A stretch of DNA of 64,000 bases, taken from contig AP021856.1 of the NCBI GenBank assembly GCA_017347445.1, forward strand, positions 2,984,613 through 3,048,612, given 5' to 3'. Shown here one piece after another: positions 35,667 to 44,127 of this stretch (the stretch's first letter is position 1; the number at the start of each line of letters is the position of its first letter). The position numbers and the translations under genes were made by a program. This DNA is from Candidatus Brocadia pituitae. GTDB taxonomy: Bacteria; Planctomycetota; Brocadiia; Brocadiales; Brocadiaceae. The notes below the pieces were generated by a model. It had not been told where the DNA came from. It ran no database searches and saw only the letters and a program-made list of their open reading frames with translations.

Positions 35667-35984
35667 GTGAAGCGGATAGGTTATTTTGCAGGTATCGTTG
35701 CTATTATAGGTATAGTTTTGTGCTCTTACACAGGCAAAGCCACATATGCCTCCAGTTGTTGTGGTACGAAGGAGGCGTCTGCTGCTGAAAAGGCAGATGC
35801 AAAGTGTTTAGTTTGTGGAAAAGCCGTTGAAAAAGACAAAGGTGTAAAGGTAGAATGCGAAGGGAAATCAGTCACTTTATGCTGCAATGACTGCGCAGCC
35901 GCATTTAAGAAGGACCCTTGCAAATTTTGTGATGATGAAAAATGTGATAAACGGAAGGAACATCACAAAGAAGGACATCATTAA
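35667..35984 (+). CDS. Small exported Cys/His-rich protein, likely metal-binding
   Basis: 105 residues from GTG 35667, with AAGGAG seven bases upstream. A signal peptide (about 1-28) precedes SSCCGTKEA. The region AKCLVCGKAVEKDKGVKVECEGKSVTLCCNDCAAAFKKDP resembles YHS/TRASH metal-binding domains, and the C-terminus is Cys/His-rich (CKFCDDEKCDKRKEHHKEGHH). It may bind copper, iron or another metal in the periplasm or anammoxosome. It has its own promoter region and a strong terminator, so it is a single-gene unit. Confidence 0.75.
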   Translation: MKRIGYFAGIVAIIGIVLCSYTGKATYASSCCGTKEASAAEKADAKCLVCGKAVEKDKGVKVECEGKSVTLCCNDCAAAFKKDPCKFCDDEKCDKRKEHHKEGHH

Positions 35985-36023
35985 GGAAGGACACTACCGT
36001 TGTAACTTCAGAAAAGTAATTGC

Positions 36024-36068
36024 AAAAGGCGTTCTTGCATCGGAGAGATGCAAGAACGCCTTTTTTTT
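36024..36068 (+). terminator. Strong rho-independent terminator
   Basis: AAAAGGCGTTCTTGCATC pairs with GATGCAAGAACGCCTTTT around GGAGA, followed by a run of T. It ends the Cys/His-rich gene 40 bases after its stop codon and, facing a convergent gene at 36080, may act both ways. Confidence 0.92.
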
Positions 36069-36079
36069 GTGAGAAAACA

Positions 36080-36427
36080 TTAAACCAACTCTTTAATCTT
36101 GTCTTTCAGCTCCTTCAGATTTGAAGACTTGACAATATACGCATCAGCAGCCCACGACATAAAATCATCTTTATAACGGCTATACGCGGTGTTAATAATA
36201 ATGGGAATTTTTTTATGTTCACTTAATATTTTCCCCATCGCTTCAATGCCGTTCATCTTTGGCATTGTGATATCCATGACAATCAGGTCGGGCAATTGCT
36301 CCCTTACTTTTTTTATCGCTTCCAGGCCATCCCGCGCGGTAATGATTTTATACCCCTCCAACGACAGCTCCTGCTCGTAAAGTAAGAGTTGATTTTTATC
36401 GTCTTCGACAACAAGAATTGTTTTCAT
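36080..36427 (-). CDS. Single-domain response regulator
   Basis: 115 residues, CheY-like receiver only. ILVVEDDKNQ holds the acidic pair, LIVMDITMPKMNG the phosphoacceptor Asp and the KSS near the end the conserved Lys (AYIVKSSNLKEL). There is no output domain, so it may signal by protein contact or through another protein. It lies 20 bases downstream of a histidine kinase gene, its likely partner. Confidence 0.9.
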   Translation of the reverse strand: MKTILVVEDDKNQLLLYEQELSLEGYKIITARDGLEAIKKVREQLPDLIVMDITMPKMNGIEAMGKILSEHKKIPIIINTAYSRYKDDFMSWAADAYIVKSSNLKELKDKIKELV

Positions 36428-36447
36428 CTCTCATCCTCCTTGAAAAG

Positions 36448-38166
36448 TTAAGCCGTCACATTTTTTATCGGCAAGGAAATAGAAAATGTCGTTCCCTCCT
36501 TTGGTACACTTTTTATTTTTATAAAACCATTATGATCATCAATGATCTTTTGCGACACAGCCAATCCAACACCAGTTCCATCTACCTTTGTCGTAAAAAA
36601 AGGAGTGAAGAGGTTTTGCAGAATTTCCGGCGTCATGCCTTCCCCTGTATCGGTAAAATCTATTTTTATATATTCGTCTTCTGTCATGCTCTCTACTGTT
36701 AATTTCCCACCCTGAGTCATGGATTCGGCAGCATTTTTTATCAGATTTAAAAATACCTGTTTCATTTGTGTTTGATCAACGATAATCTTAGGTATCGAAG
36801 GGTCAAATTTTTTACTTACCTGGATATGGGCGCTTTTTAAATATGGTCCCATCAAACAACAGGTATTTTCCAAAAGCTCGTTTATTTGGATTGACGTCTT
36901 TAGCGTTTCAATCGGCTTACTAAAATCCATAATATTTGCAAGGATTTTTTCCAGGCGGTTCACTTCTTCCGTAATAATCTCCGTGTGTTGTTTCACCTTT
37001 TTATGATCAGCATATTCCCGCATTAGGATGCGAGCAAAACCCCCGATTGTTACGAGGGGATTCCTGATCTCATGGGCAATATATGCCGCCATATTTCCAA
37101 TAACAGCAAGTCTTTCCGAGCGAATCAGCCTTTCTCTGGTTTCTTTGAGCTGTTGATTTTTTTCCCATAATTTTCTATATGTTTCCGCATTTGCAAAGGC
37201 CAATGCCACCCGGCTTGCAAAAATGCTCAAAAGTTCAACTTGTTCCTCGGTTATCGGTTTACGGTTGTAAGCATTATCCGCACAAATTGCGCCAATTGCA
37301 TCGCCTTCAACTACTAAAGGTACGCAAATGAACTCATTTACACCAACTGCATTTACAAATTTTTTATCAATCTGGTCATTGGAAAAGGCGTTTCTCTCCA
37401 GAATCATTTTTTTTGTTTTTACGCATGAAACAATAATCTCTTTTTCATCCGTTAAAGAAAACGCCATCAATCGGGTAGTCTTGTGCAACGGCGTATCGTA
37501 ATGACGCGTTTTCTCCGATGCGTCAATAAGATCATCCAGGTTTTCATTCTTATGCGCTATCTCACTCCAAATCTTGTTTGCCTCTTCAAGACTGGAAGGC
37601 CCCACGGCCATTTTACCATAGATGACGTTCTGTTCCTTATCTACCAGAAAGAGTCTTGCACGGTTAAATCCCAGCGCAGAGCCGGCAGTAACACAGGTCA
37701 AGGCCAAATGAAGCAGCCGGTCAATTTGCAACATCCCCTGCATCACCTCTGCAAATTTTCGCAACAAAGAAATCCTGCGAACCTTCTCTTCCTGCTGGGT
37801 AATGTCTAATGAGACTTTAAGTAAATAAGCAATGTTATTTCCACCGTCTCTCACGGGTGTGGTAATGTTTCTAATATATTTTCTTACCCCACTCTCAGTA
37901 ATAAGCTGGATTTCATTGGATGTTTTTTTACCGGTAGAAAGTGCCTGCAGAACGGAACAATGCCGTGAATCCTGGCATTCGCAGGCATATACCTCACGAC
38001 ACTTTCGACCTACAGGATTATAATGCAAATTCAGCATATTGGGGAGAGTCTTATTCACCCAAATAATAGTAAGATCTTTATCCAGTACGGATAATCCGGC
38101 GTCGAGCGCATCCGTAAGCATATTGATAACGTTGTCACCACAATCTTTTAAAATGTGAGATACCAT
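36448..38166 (-). CDS. PAS-GAF sensor histidine kinase
   Basis: 572 residues, with no membrane segment, so likely cytoplasmic. A PAS domain (about 15-125) contains a Cys cluster (CREVYACECQDSRHC) that could bind a metal or cluster. A GAF domain follows (about 140-335) with ICVPLVVEGDAIGAICADN. The kinase core has the H-box MAAYIAHEIRNPL and the ATP-binding motifs NLIKNAAESM, DTGEGM and GTGVGLAVS. The phosphate probably passes to the adjacent single-domain regulator. The signal is unknown. Confidence 0.9.
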   Translation of the reverse strand: MVSHILKDCGDNVINMLTDALDAGLSVLDKDLTIIWVNKTLPNMLNLHYNPVGRKCREVYACECQDSRHCSVLQALSTGKKTSNEIQLITESGVRKYIRNITTPVRDGGNNIAYLLKVSLDITQQEEKVRRISLLRKFAEVMQGMLQIDRLLHLALTCVTAGSALGFNRARLFLVDKEQNVIYGKMAVGPSSLEEANKIWSEIAHKNENLDDLIDASEKTRHYDTPLHKTTRLMAFSLTDEKEIIVSCVKTKKMILERNAFSNDQIDKKFVNAVGVNEFICVPLVVEGDAIGAICADNAYNRKPITEEQVELLSIFASRVALAFANAETYRKLWEKNQQLKETRERLIRSERLAVIGNMAAYIAHEIRNPLVTIGGFARILMREYADHKKVKQHTEIITEEVNRLEKILANIMDFSKPIETLKTSIQINELLENTCCLMGPYLKSAHIQVSKKFDPSIPKIIVDQTQMKQVFLNLIKNAAESMTQGGKLTVESMTEDEYIKIDFTDTGEGMTPEILQNLFTPFFTTKVDGTGVGLAVSQKIIDDHNGFIKIKSVPKEGTTFSISLPIKNVTA

Positions 38167-38266
38167 GACGACCCACTCTTTCTCTATGCCAAGCGAAAAA
38201 AAATATTGTCCTTATTTTTTTCATGTTCCCTTACATAATCAGATTGACGATTCATTCCTATTCCGT

Positions 38267-39751
38267 TCAGTATCCAGAAACAGGTTGTTCTTCCTGTACC
38301 AGCTTTTGATAAAGCGCAAGGTAGCCTGTTGCACTTTTTTCCAAAGACCAGTCCTGTGACATCCCATTTTTCATAAGATTTGTCCATTGGTTCTTATCTC
38401 TAAAAAAATCCATAGCCCGTACAATCGTGGCAAATAACAAGTCTGCGTTATACTCCTTAAAGCAAAATCCATTTGCCTTTCCTGTACTCACAGGCTCCAA
38501 ACGAGCGTCAGTAATGGTATCGGCAAGTCCGCCCGTGCTTCGCACAATGGGAACAGTCCCGTACTTTAAGCTGTACAATTGATTTAGCCCACACGGCTCA
38601 TAGCGTGACGGCATTAAAAAAATATCAGCACCCGCCTCAATTTCATGCGCTGAACGCTCATCAAAGTTCAATTGTACCGCTACTTTCTTCGGATATGTTG
38701 TTGCATACCGCCGAAACAATTCGTGATACCACGGATCACCAGTTCCCAATAAAACAAATTGCAGATCCATTTTCATCAAGTCCTGGAATTTATCCGCAAC
38801 CAAATCCAAACCTTTTTGGTTTGTCAAGCGTGTGATCATTCCAATCAGGGGACAATCCCGTTCCGGCAGTTTGTATTTCCTTTGCAAAGCCTTTTTACAA
38901 AGTTGTTTCCCACGCAGTTTTGTTAATCCATAATTTGCACAAATATACTTATCGGTTTCCGGATTCCACAGGGTATAATCAATTCCATTCATAATTCCGT
39001 AAATATCTTTTGTGCGTTCTCTCAGCACCCCATCAAGACCTACCCCATATTCAGGCGTTTGTATCTCTTCAGCATACGTTTTACTTACGGTAGTAATCAG
39101 GTCACTAAAGACGATGCCACCCTTCAGGAAATTTAATTTGCCGTAAAATTCCAGTTGCTTTGAGTTGAAAAGACTCCAATCCAGCCCCGTTAGTTTCATG
39201 TCCCAATGCCAAAACCAGCCTTGGTATGCAAGGTTGTGAATGGTTATAACTGATCGTGTTTTTTTGAAAAATGACCTCCCGGCGTACCTCGTCTTCAAAT
39301 AGACCGGAACAAGACCTGTCTGCCAATCATTACAGTGCACAATATCCGGATGTACTCTGAGTTTTTCAATAACCTCAAGAGCTCCCTGTGCAAAAAAAAT
39401 AAACCGTTCACTATTATCCTCAAAATCCTTCATTGTCCCCGGATAATTATACAAGCCATCGCGCCCGTAATATTGTTCATTATCCAAAAAATAGATAGAC
39501 ACCGGAGATTCCGGTAAATACCCCTTATAGACAAATCCGGTTATCAATTTTTTACCAATTTTTACCTCAAACTGAATGTCAGTCTTTACCAAAGGATAAC
39601 TACTTTCTTTTATCCTGCGATAAAGGGGCATAAGCACAATGATTTCTACCCCCAATTTTTGCAAGTTCCTGGGAATTGTCCCGGCCATATCAGCCAGACC
39701 ACCGGTTTTTGCAAAAGGCACGACTTCAGATGATAAATAGACAACGTTCAC
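38267..39751 (-). CDS. glgA: Glycogen synthase (GT5)
   Basis: 494 residues. It extends alpha-1,4-glucan from ADP-glucose. KTGGLADM (15-22) is the ADP-glucose-binding motif; [19 protein letters not shown] and the C-terminal [35 protein letters not shown] are GT5 signatures. The start codon overlaps the end of the galT-like gene by four bases, so translation is coupled. Anammox bacteria store glycogen, which fits. Confidence 0.95.
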   Translation of the reverse strand: MNVVYLSSEVVPFAKTGGLADMAGTIPRNLQKLGVEIIVLMPLYRRIKESSYPLVKTDIQFEVKIGKKLITGFVYKGYLPESPVSIYFLDNEQYYGRDGLYNYPGTMKDFEDNSERFIFFAQGALEVIEKLRVHPDIVHCNDWQTGLVPVYLKTRYAGRSFFKKTRSVITIHNLAYQGWFWHWDMKLTGLDWSLFNSKQLEFYGKLNFLKGGIVFSDLITTVSKTYAEEIQTPEYGVGLDGVLRERTKDIYGIMNGIDYTLWNPETDKYICANYGLTKLRGKQLCKKALQRKYKLPERDCPLIGMITRLTNQKGLDLVADKFQDLMKMDLQFVLLGTGDPWYHELFRRYATTYPKKVAVQLNFDERSAHEIEAGADIFLMPSRYEPCGLNQLYSLKYGTVPIVRSTGGLADTITDARLEPVSTGKANGFCFKEYNADLLFATIVRAMDFFRDKNQWTNLMKNGMSQDWSLEKSATGYLALYQKLVQEEQPVSGY

Positions 39752-40773
39752 GATCGTATAGCGGCTGCTTGGTTTTCTATATTGACATCTCTGAGAAATG
39801 CTGCAGCGTTCTCCGGCGAAACGGTATTAATATAAAAACCACTCCCCCATTCGAAACCAGCAACCCTGGTTAAACGCGGAATGATCTCGATGTGCCAGTG
39901 ATAATGCTCTATCTCTCCAAAAGTAAACGGCGTCGTATGAATAATATAATTATAGGGGGGAAACTCCAGTGCGGTCTCAAGCTTGAGAAGAACGGTACGT
40001 AATACCTGCGCCAATTCTTCTGTTTCAAGCTTTTGGAGATTCTCAAAGTGAGAGGAATGGGTCTTTGACAGAATCCATACTTCAAAGGGGAACCGGGAGG
40101 CATATGGCGCAAACGCAACAAACATATCTTCTTCAAATACAATCCGTGTACCGGTTGATAGTTCCTGATGAACCATATCACAAAAAAGACAGCGGCCGCG
40201 GTATTTATAAAACTCTTCACACCCACTCATTTCATGCATAACCGTTATAGGAACAATAGGGGTAACAATTAATTGCGAATGAGAGTGTTCCAAGGTTGCG
40301 CCAGCAGCCGTTCCGACATTTTTGAAAAGCAACCCATAGTTGAATCGTCTGTCTTTTTTCAGATCAACAAGACGGTCCCGGTATGTCCATAATATTTCCT
40401 CAACCTGCTTGTTCTCAAGCTCTGTCAAAGAGGCAATATGTTTTGGACTTTCAATAATTACCTCATGAGCTCCAACACCGTGCATTGAGTCATAGATACC
40501 CTCACCATGTTTATTTAAATTCCCCTCTATTCTTAACGCAGGAAATTTGTTCGGCACGACCCTTACGCTCCATCCCTTTGTATTAGCTTGAGTCCCTTTT
40601 TCCCTATACGCCATAATCTCAGGCGGTGTTTTATCCTCATTACCCTCACAAAAAGGGCAAAATCCCCCTTTTATGAACTGCGGTTCCGACTTAAAATCGG
40701 TCGGTCGCATAGCCCTTTCTGTAGCAATAATCACCCAACGACCTGAAATAGGGTCTTTTCTGAGTTCCGGCAT
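39748..40773 (-). CDS. Galactose-1-phosphate uridylyltransferase-like protein (GalT family)
   Basis: 341 residues. The GalT N-terminus ([23 protein letters not shown]) and zinc cysteines (CPFC, CLFC) are present. The nucleotidylated His motif reads HSHSQ instead of the HPHGQ of E. coli GalT. This branch includes ADP-glucose phosphorylases as I recall, and the gene is translationally coupled to glgA, an ADP-glucose user. So the substrate may be ADP-glucose rather than UDP-galactose (inference). A decayed glycoside hydrolase lies upstream. Confidence 0.85.
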   Translation of the reverse strand: MPELRKDPISGRWVIIATERAMRPTDFKSEPQFIKGGFCPFCEGNEDKTPPEIMAYREKGTQANTKGWSVRVVPNKFPALRIEGNLNKHGEGIYDSMHGVGAHEVIIESPKHIASLTELENKQVEEILWTYRDRLVDLKKDRRFNYGLLFKNVGTAAGATLEHSHSQLIVTPIVPITVMHEMSGCEEFYKYRGRCLFCDMVHQELSTGTRIVFEEDMFVAFAPYASRFPFEVWILSKTHSSHFENLQKLETEELAQVLRTVLLKLETALEFPPYNYIIHTTPFTFGEIEHYHWHIEIIPRLTRVAGFEWGSGFYINTVSPENAAAFLRDVNIENQAAAIRS

Positions 40774-40851
40774 GTTTCATTACCCTCCACTGACCTGCCA
40801 AAATAATCTGAGAACCGTTTTCTTATACTTGTCACATTACTTTTTTAAAAC

Positions 40852-41330
40852 CTATTGATGGTACAAAAGAGCTGAATACCGTCCTGCGTGGTATTCTCTG
40901 AATAACGCCATTTTCCAGCACCAACTTAATAAAGAATGCCACATCAATGCCCGGCAAAAGGCCATTCGAAGCAAAAGGGAAAAAATAATGCTGAAATAGT
41001 CACTCTTGTTACCATTATTGCTTTTATTTCTGGCCGTACACCCTTTTTTCCCATATTGGAGAAGTAAGTTCTTCTTAAAATTCACCGTTATAAACAAATT
41101 TTTTGTATCGAATCCAAAGAGTACGCTATAAACGGGCTGCTCAGATGCCCTATGGGTAATCTCGTTCTGAGATGACAACGTTGTGTCTTGTGGTTGATTC
41201 AAAAGGAAAGTGCGGGTATCTTCTAATACATCCCATGCAGCATTCTTTTTTTCGTATCCAATCCATGAACCAGGAACAAGATGATGGATACACTCATTCG
41301 ATTATCTTTATAATATGGCTGATGCCAGTA
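40852..41330 (-). pseudogene. Decayed C-terminal part of a GH57 glycoside hydrolase
   Basis: The minus strand reads HLVPGSWIGYEKKNAAWDVLEDTR, like the GH57 block around GSWI...IWIGHEEDNLAWDYL. Next comes YSVLFGFDTKNLFITVNF (GH57 C-terminal beta domain), then in a shifted frame LFFPFCFEWPFAG and, shifted again, IDVAFFIKLVLENGVIQRIPR. The order matches the end of GH57 amylase-like proteins, but two frameshifts and a missing catalytic half make it nonfunctional. It sits beside galT-like and glgA genes, a setting in which GH57 genes are common. Confidence 0.5.
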
Positions 41331-41344
41331 AGATGCGATCGTGA

Positions 41345-42709
41345 TCATTGAGATTCAATAGTTTGTGGATATTTTTTCATTGGTACTTTTGGATGGGCGA
41401 TCCGTTTCCAGTATTCATTGAATTGAAACGTTGGGCTATGTTCACTATCATGACATTTCAGACACGTTGCCTCATCTGTTGAACCGTAGTCATCGTTTAC
41501 ATTTTCTCTGTGTTTATTCCCAGGGCCATGGCAACTTTCGCACCCTACATGAATTAAGTTCTGATATTTTTCATCATTTAAAAAACCAGATATCTCACCA
41601 TATCCTGTCGTATGACACTGAATGCACTCCGGATCGTACTGATGTCCATCGTCAACCAGGGTATTATAGGCGGTGCCATGTGTCGTTTTGTACCAGTGAT
41701 CGTATATCATTTTATGACACACACTACAAGCAAAACTCCCTGTATAAGCTAACCCGTTGGGAAGGGGCGCTTGCGGTGTTTTATTTAGCAACCCTTCTTC
41801 TTTTAATATGTTTTGATATTCCCGTAATAAGGAAACCATTTCTTGCGACTCCGGATAAGAATTGTCTAAGGGAACAACTTCAACCGACTTTCTTTCTATT
41901 GTCTTCTTATTTACTCCGTACTTTGCTATTCCAATAAACCTGCCACCCATCCCAGGAGAAACAAGCGGGGTATTGTGAACATAGGTTATTGCGTCCTTTG
42001 GTTCCTCGATATTATGACCGGTAATAATTAATCCTATTTCCGGAAAAGATTTTGCAATTTCCCTCGATTCCTCCATGGGTGCGTGCGAAAGTAACACAAT
42101 GAGATTTACCTTGTTCTTCAATTGTTTGACGAAAGGCTTTAGGGCCTTTACGGGTTCGGAGATAGTTACATATTCATTCATATGGTGTTCAAGAAAAGAC
42201 TTCGATAGAATACCCAAAAAGGCTATCTTTACACCGTTATCGGGATCCAAAGATTCTTTTACAACGGATTGATTGATTTTTACAGGAAATGGAGCTTTTA
42301 TACTTACATTGGTGGAAAGAAATTCCATGTTCTGTGACTGAGACAAAAAACTGAGTACCCGCGGGCTCATCTCAATATCCTTTTCACCAAGATTATGAAG
42401 TACATAGCCCATGAACCCAAGGGCACGACAGAGCGTCTCCATTTTTATCTCATCTTGCCTGCCGCTACCTTTCGTAAGATCGCCAAGACTTGCTGGGAAG
42501 ACTTGATTTTTTTGTTTTTTTAATAAATCTATGAATGCATCTCTCCTGGAAATACCTCCCAGTTGCCCTTCGTAGCAACCGCAAGGTTGCAAAGCGCCCA
42601 ATTCCTCACCAGAAAATAGTATTGCAATCTCACTTGAAGAGGCATATATCGTATCAGGCGGAACAGAAACAAAAAAAACTATGGACAAAGACAATAACAA
42701 CATCTTCAT
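41345..42709 (-). CDS. Metallophosphatase-like protein fused to a tetrahaem cytochrome c
   Basis: 454 residues from ATG 42709; a TTG at 42718 is an alternative. A signal peptide (about 1-22) is followed by a 5'-nucleotidase/metallophosphoesterase-type domain (about 25-290; LQPCGCYEGQLGGISRR, ASLGDLTKG, LLSHAPMEES, LIITGHN). The C-terminal part (about 320-454) has four CxxCH haem sites: CSVCH, CIQCH, CESCH and CLKCH, in a cytochrome c554-like arrangement. Several metal ligands of true nucleotidases look altered, so the first domain may not be a phosphatase. It follows the DUF1573 gene by 16 bases, downstream of hydrazine synthase. Confidence 0.82.
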   Translation of the reverse strand: MKMLLLSLSIVFFVSVPPDTIYASSSEIAILFSGEELGALQPCGCYEGQLGGISRRDAFIDLLKKQKNQVFPASLGDLTKGSGRQDEIKMETLCRALGFMGYVLHNLGEKDIEMSPRVLSFLSQSQNMEFLSTNVSIKAPFPVKINQSVVKESLDPDNGVKIAFLGILSKSFLEHHMNEYVTISEPVKALKPFVKQLKNKVNLIVLLSHAPMEESREIAKSFPEIGLIITGHNIEEPKDAITYVHNTPLVSPGMGGRFIGIAKYGVNKKTIERKSVEVVPLDNSYPESQEMVSLLREYQNILKEEGLLNKTPQAPLPNGLAYTGSFACSVCHKMIYDHWYKTTHGTAYNTLVDDGHQYDPECIQCHTTGYGEISGFLNDEKYQNLIHVGCESCHGPGNKHRENVNDDYGSTDEATCLKCHDSEHSPTFQFNEYWKRIAHPKVPMKKYPQTIESQ

Positions 42710-42725
42710 AAAGACCAATACCTAC

Positions 42726-43760
42726 CTATCCTTTTACTTCTCCACGTATCGGAATTTGAATAATCGGTTGAATACTGCTGTTTGTATATATCTTTAAGCT
42801 CCCGGTAATCTTCCCAATTGACGAATTTTTCCCTAATATTACATCAATCTTTTTACTGGTAGCATTTAATTCAGACACGGTGTAGTCTATTACACTCGGA
42901 TCTATCTCGATCTTTTCAATTTTTACATCCTTATTTACAAAATTTACAATAACCGTTTTGTTTATTTCCCTATCTTTTGTTACTTTACCGAAAGACACTG
43001 TTTCAGGATAAAAAGTAATGTCTCCAATAATCTCGCCATAAAATGGTACGTCTAGTCTTTCCTGTTTACTACTGCTGGTATAAACAAAAATAATCCCACT
43101 CAATTTACCAATGTAATCATAGTTAGCAAGAGTAACCAGGAAGCGATGCATACTCCGATCATCGGTTTTCTCCTTTTTAATTGAAATATAGGGATTCGGA
43201 GATTCAGCTTTTTTTATATCAATTTTCAATTCTGGTATTGTCTTTACTTCAATGCTCCTGGCACAGGAATCACCTTTCCTGATGATACCAAAATTAATCT
43301 GTTTCGGTTTCACGCTAACTTCTTCAATCACTTCCCCGGCAATCGTGAGTTTTACCGAAGAATTTTTTGGGTCGTTCGAGTTCACGGTGACTGATTTTGA
43401 CACCTTTCCTACATAACGACCAGGATTAAACTTAACCTTTATTTCTCCCGTTTCATCTTTTAACAGATGACTTTTTGATGCTAAGGCCGCAGTACAACCG
43501 CATGATGATTTGACATTGTTTACAATCAACTCACTGGTCCCCTGATTTTTAAATTTAAATCCATACTCTACAATCTCACCGATATAGATTTTACCAAAAT
43601 CATGGGTTTGCTTTTCAAATACTATTTTCGGTTTGTCTGTCGTCTCTTCCATACCAATGTTTTCATCTTTAACACCATCAGATGCAAAGGCACTGTAATA
43701 TAAGGATGAAACTAACACTGTCTGTATGATAACCAAATGCACGGCAATTATTCTCATCAT
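42726..43760 (-). CDS. Exported DUF1573 protein
   Basis: 344 residues from ATG 43760, with AAGGAG nine bases upstream. A signal peptide (about 1-28) precedes repeated Ig-like folds: THDFGKIYIGEIVEYGFKFKNQGTSELIVNNV with SCGCT, then two weaker copies (KPKQINFGIIRKGDS, YPETVSFGKVTKDRE). DUF1573 has no established function. It is co-transcribed with the tetrahaem protein and lies downstream of hzsA beyond a hairpin. Confidence 0.85.
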   Translation of the reverse strand: MMRIIAVHLVIIQTVLVSSLYYSAFASDGVKDENIGMEETTDKPKIVFEKQTHDFGKIYIGEIVEYGFKFKNQGTSELIVNNVKSSCGCTAALASKSHLLKDETGEIKVKFNPGRYVGKVSKSVTVNSNDPKNSSVKLTIAGEVIEEVSVKPKQINFGIIRKGDSCARSIEVKTIPELKIDIKKAESPNPYISIKKEKTDDRSMHRFLVTLANYDYIGKLSGIIFVYTSSSKQERLDVPFYGEIIGDITFYPETVSFGKVTKDREINKTVIVNFVNKDVKIEKIEIDPSVIDYTVSELNATSKKIDVILGKNSSIGKITGSLKIYTNSSIQPIIQIPIRGEVKG

Positions 43761-44016
43761 ATTAAATAACTCCTTACCGAGAAAAAGGTGTTTATACAAT
43801 TCCGCAGAGAACATAACATATATTTAATTCGATATTTTTCGTTTTTAGGCAATATTAATACATCAGATGCTTCGTTTCTCACAGAATGACATTTTCGCAT
43901 TAGTCTGTTATTTTAATAGAGCAAAACGAGCGAATATTCTCAACTTAGAAATCCCAACCCTTAAATTAGTTTATCCTTTTCACTAAATAAAATCAATCCT
44001 CTTTCTCTATAAACAC

Positions 44017-44061
44017 GAAGAGCTGGGCAGCGGGGGTATACCCCACCGAACCCAGCTCTTC
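44017..44061 (-). terminator. Hairpin ending the hydrazine synthase operon
   Basis: GAAGAGCTGGG (44017-44027) pairs with CCCAGCTCTTC (44051-44061), with an inner GGGGT-ATA-CCCC stem. It lies 67 bases after the hzsA stop codon. Only a short T-rich stretch follows on the minus strand, so termination may be partial. The gap 43761-44016 otherwise shows no gene. Confidence 0.65.
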
Positions 44062-44127
44062 ATCGTTACCCTTCCATGTTCCTGAGTTTTTCACCCTGAC
44101 AACCGGCTCAGGGTCTTCGCTCCGGTA

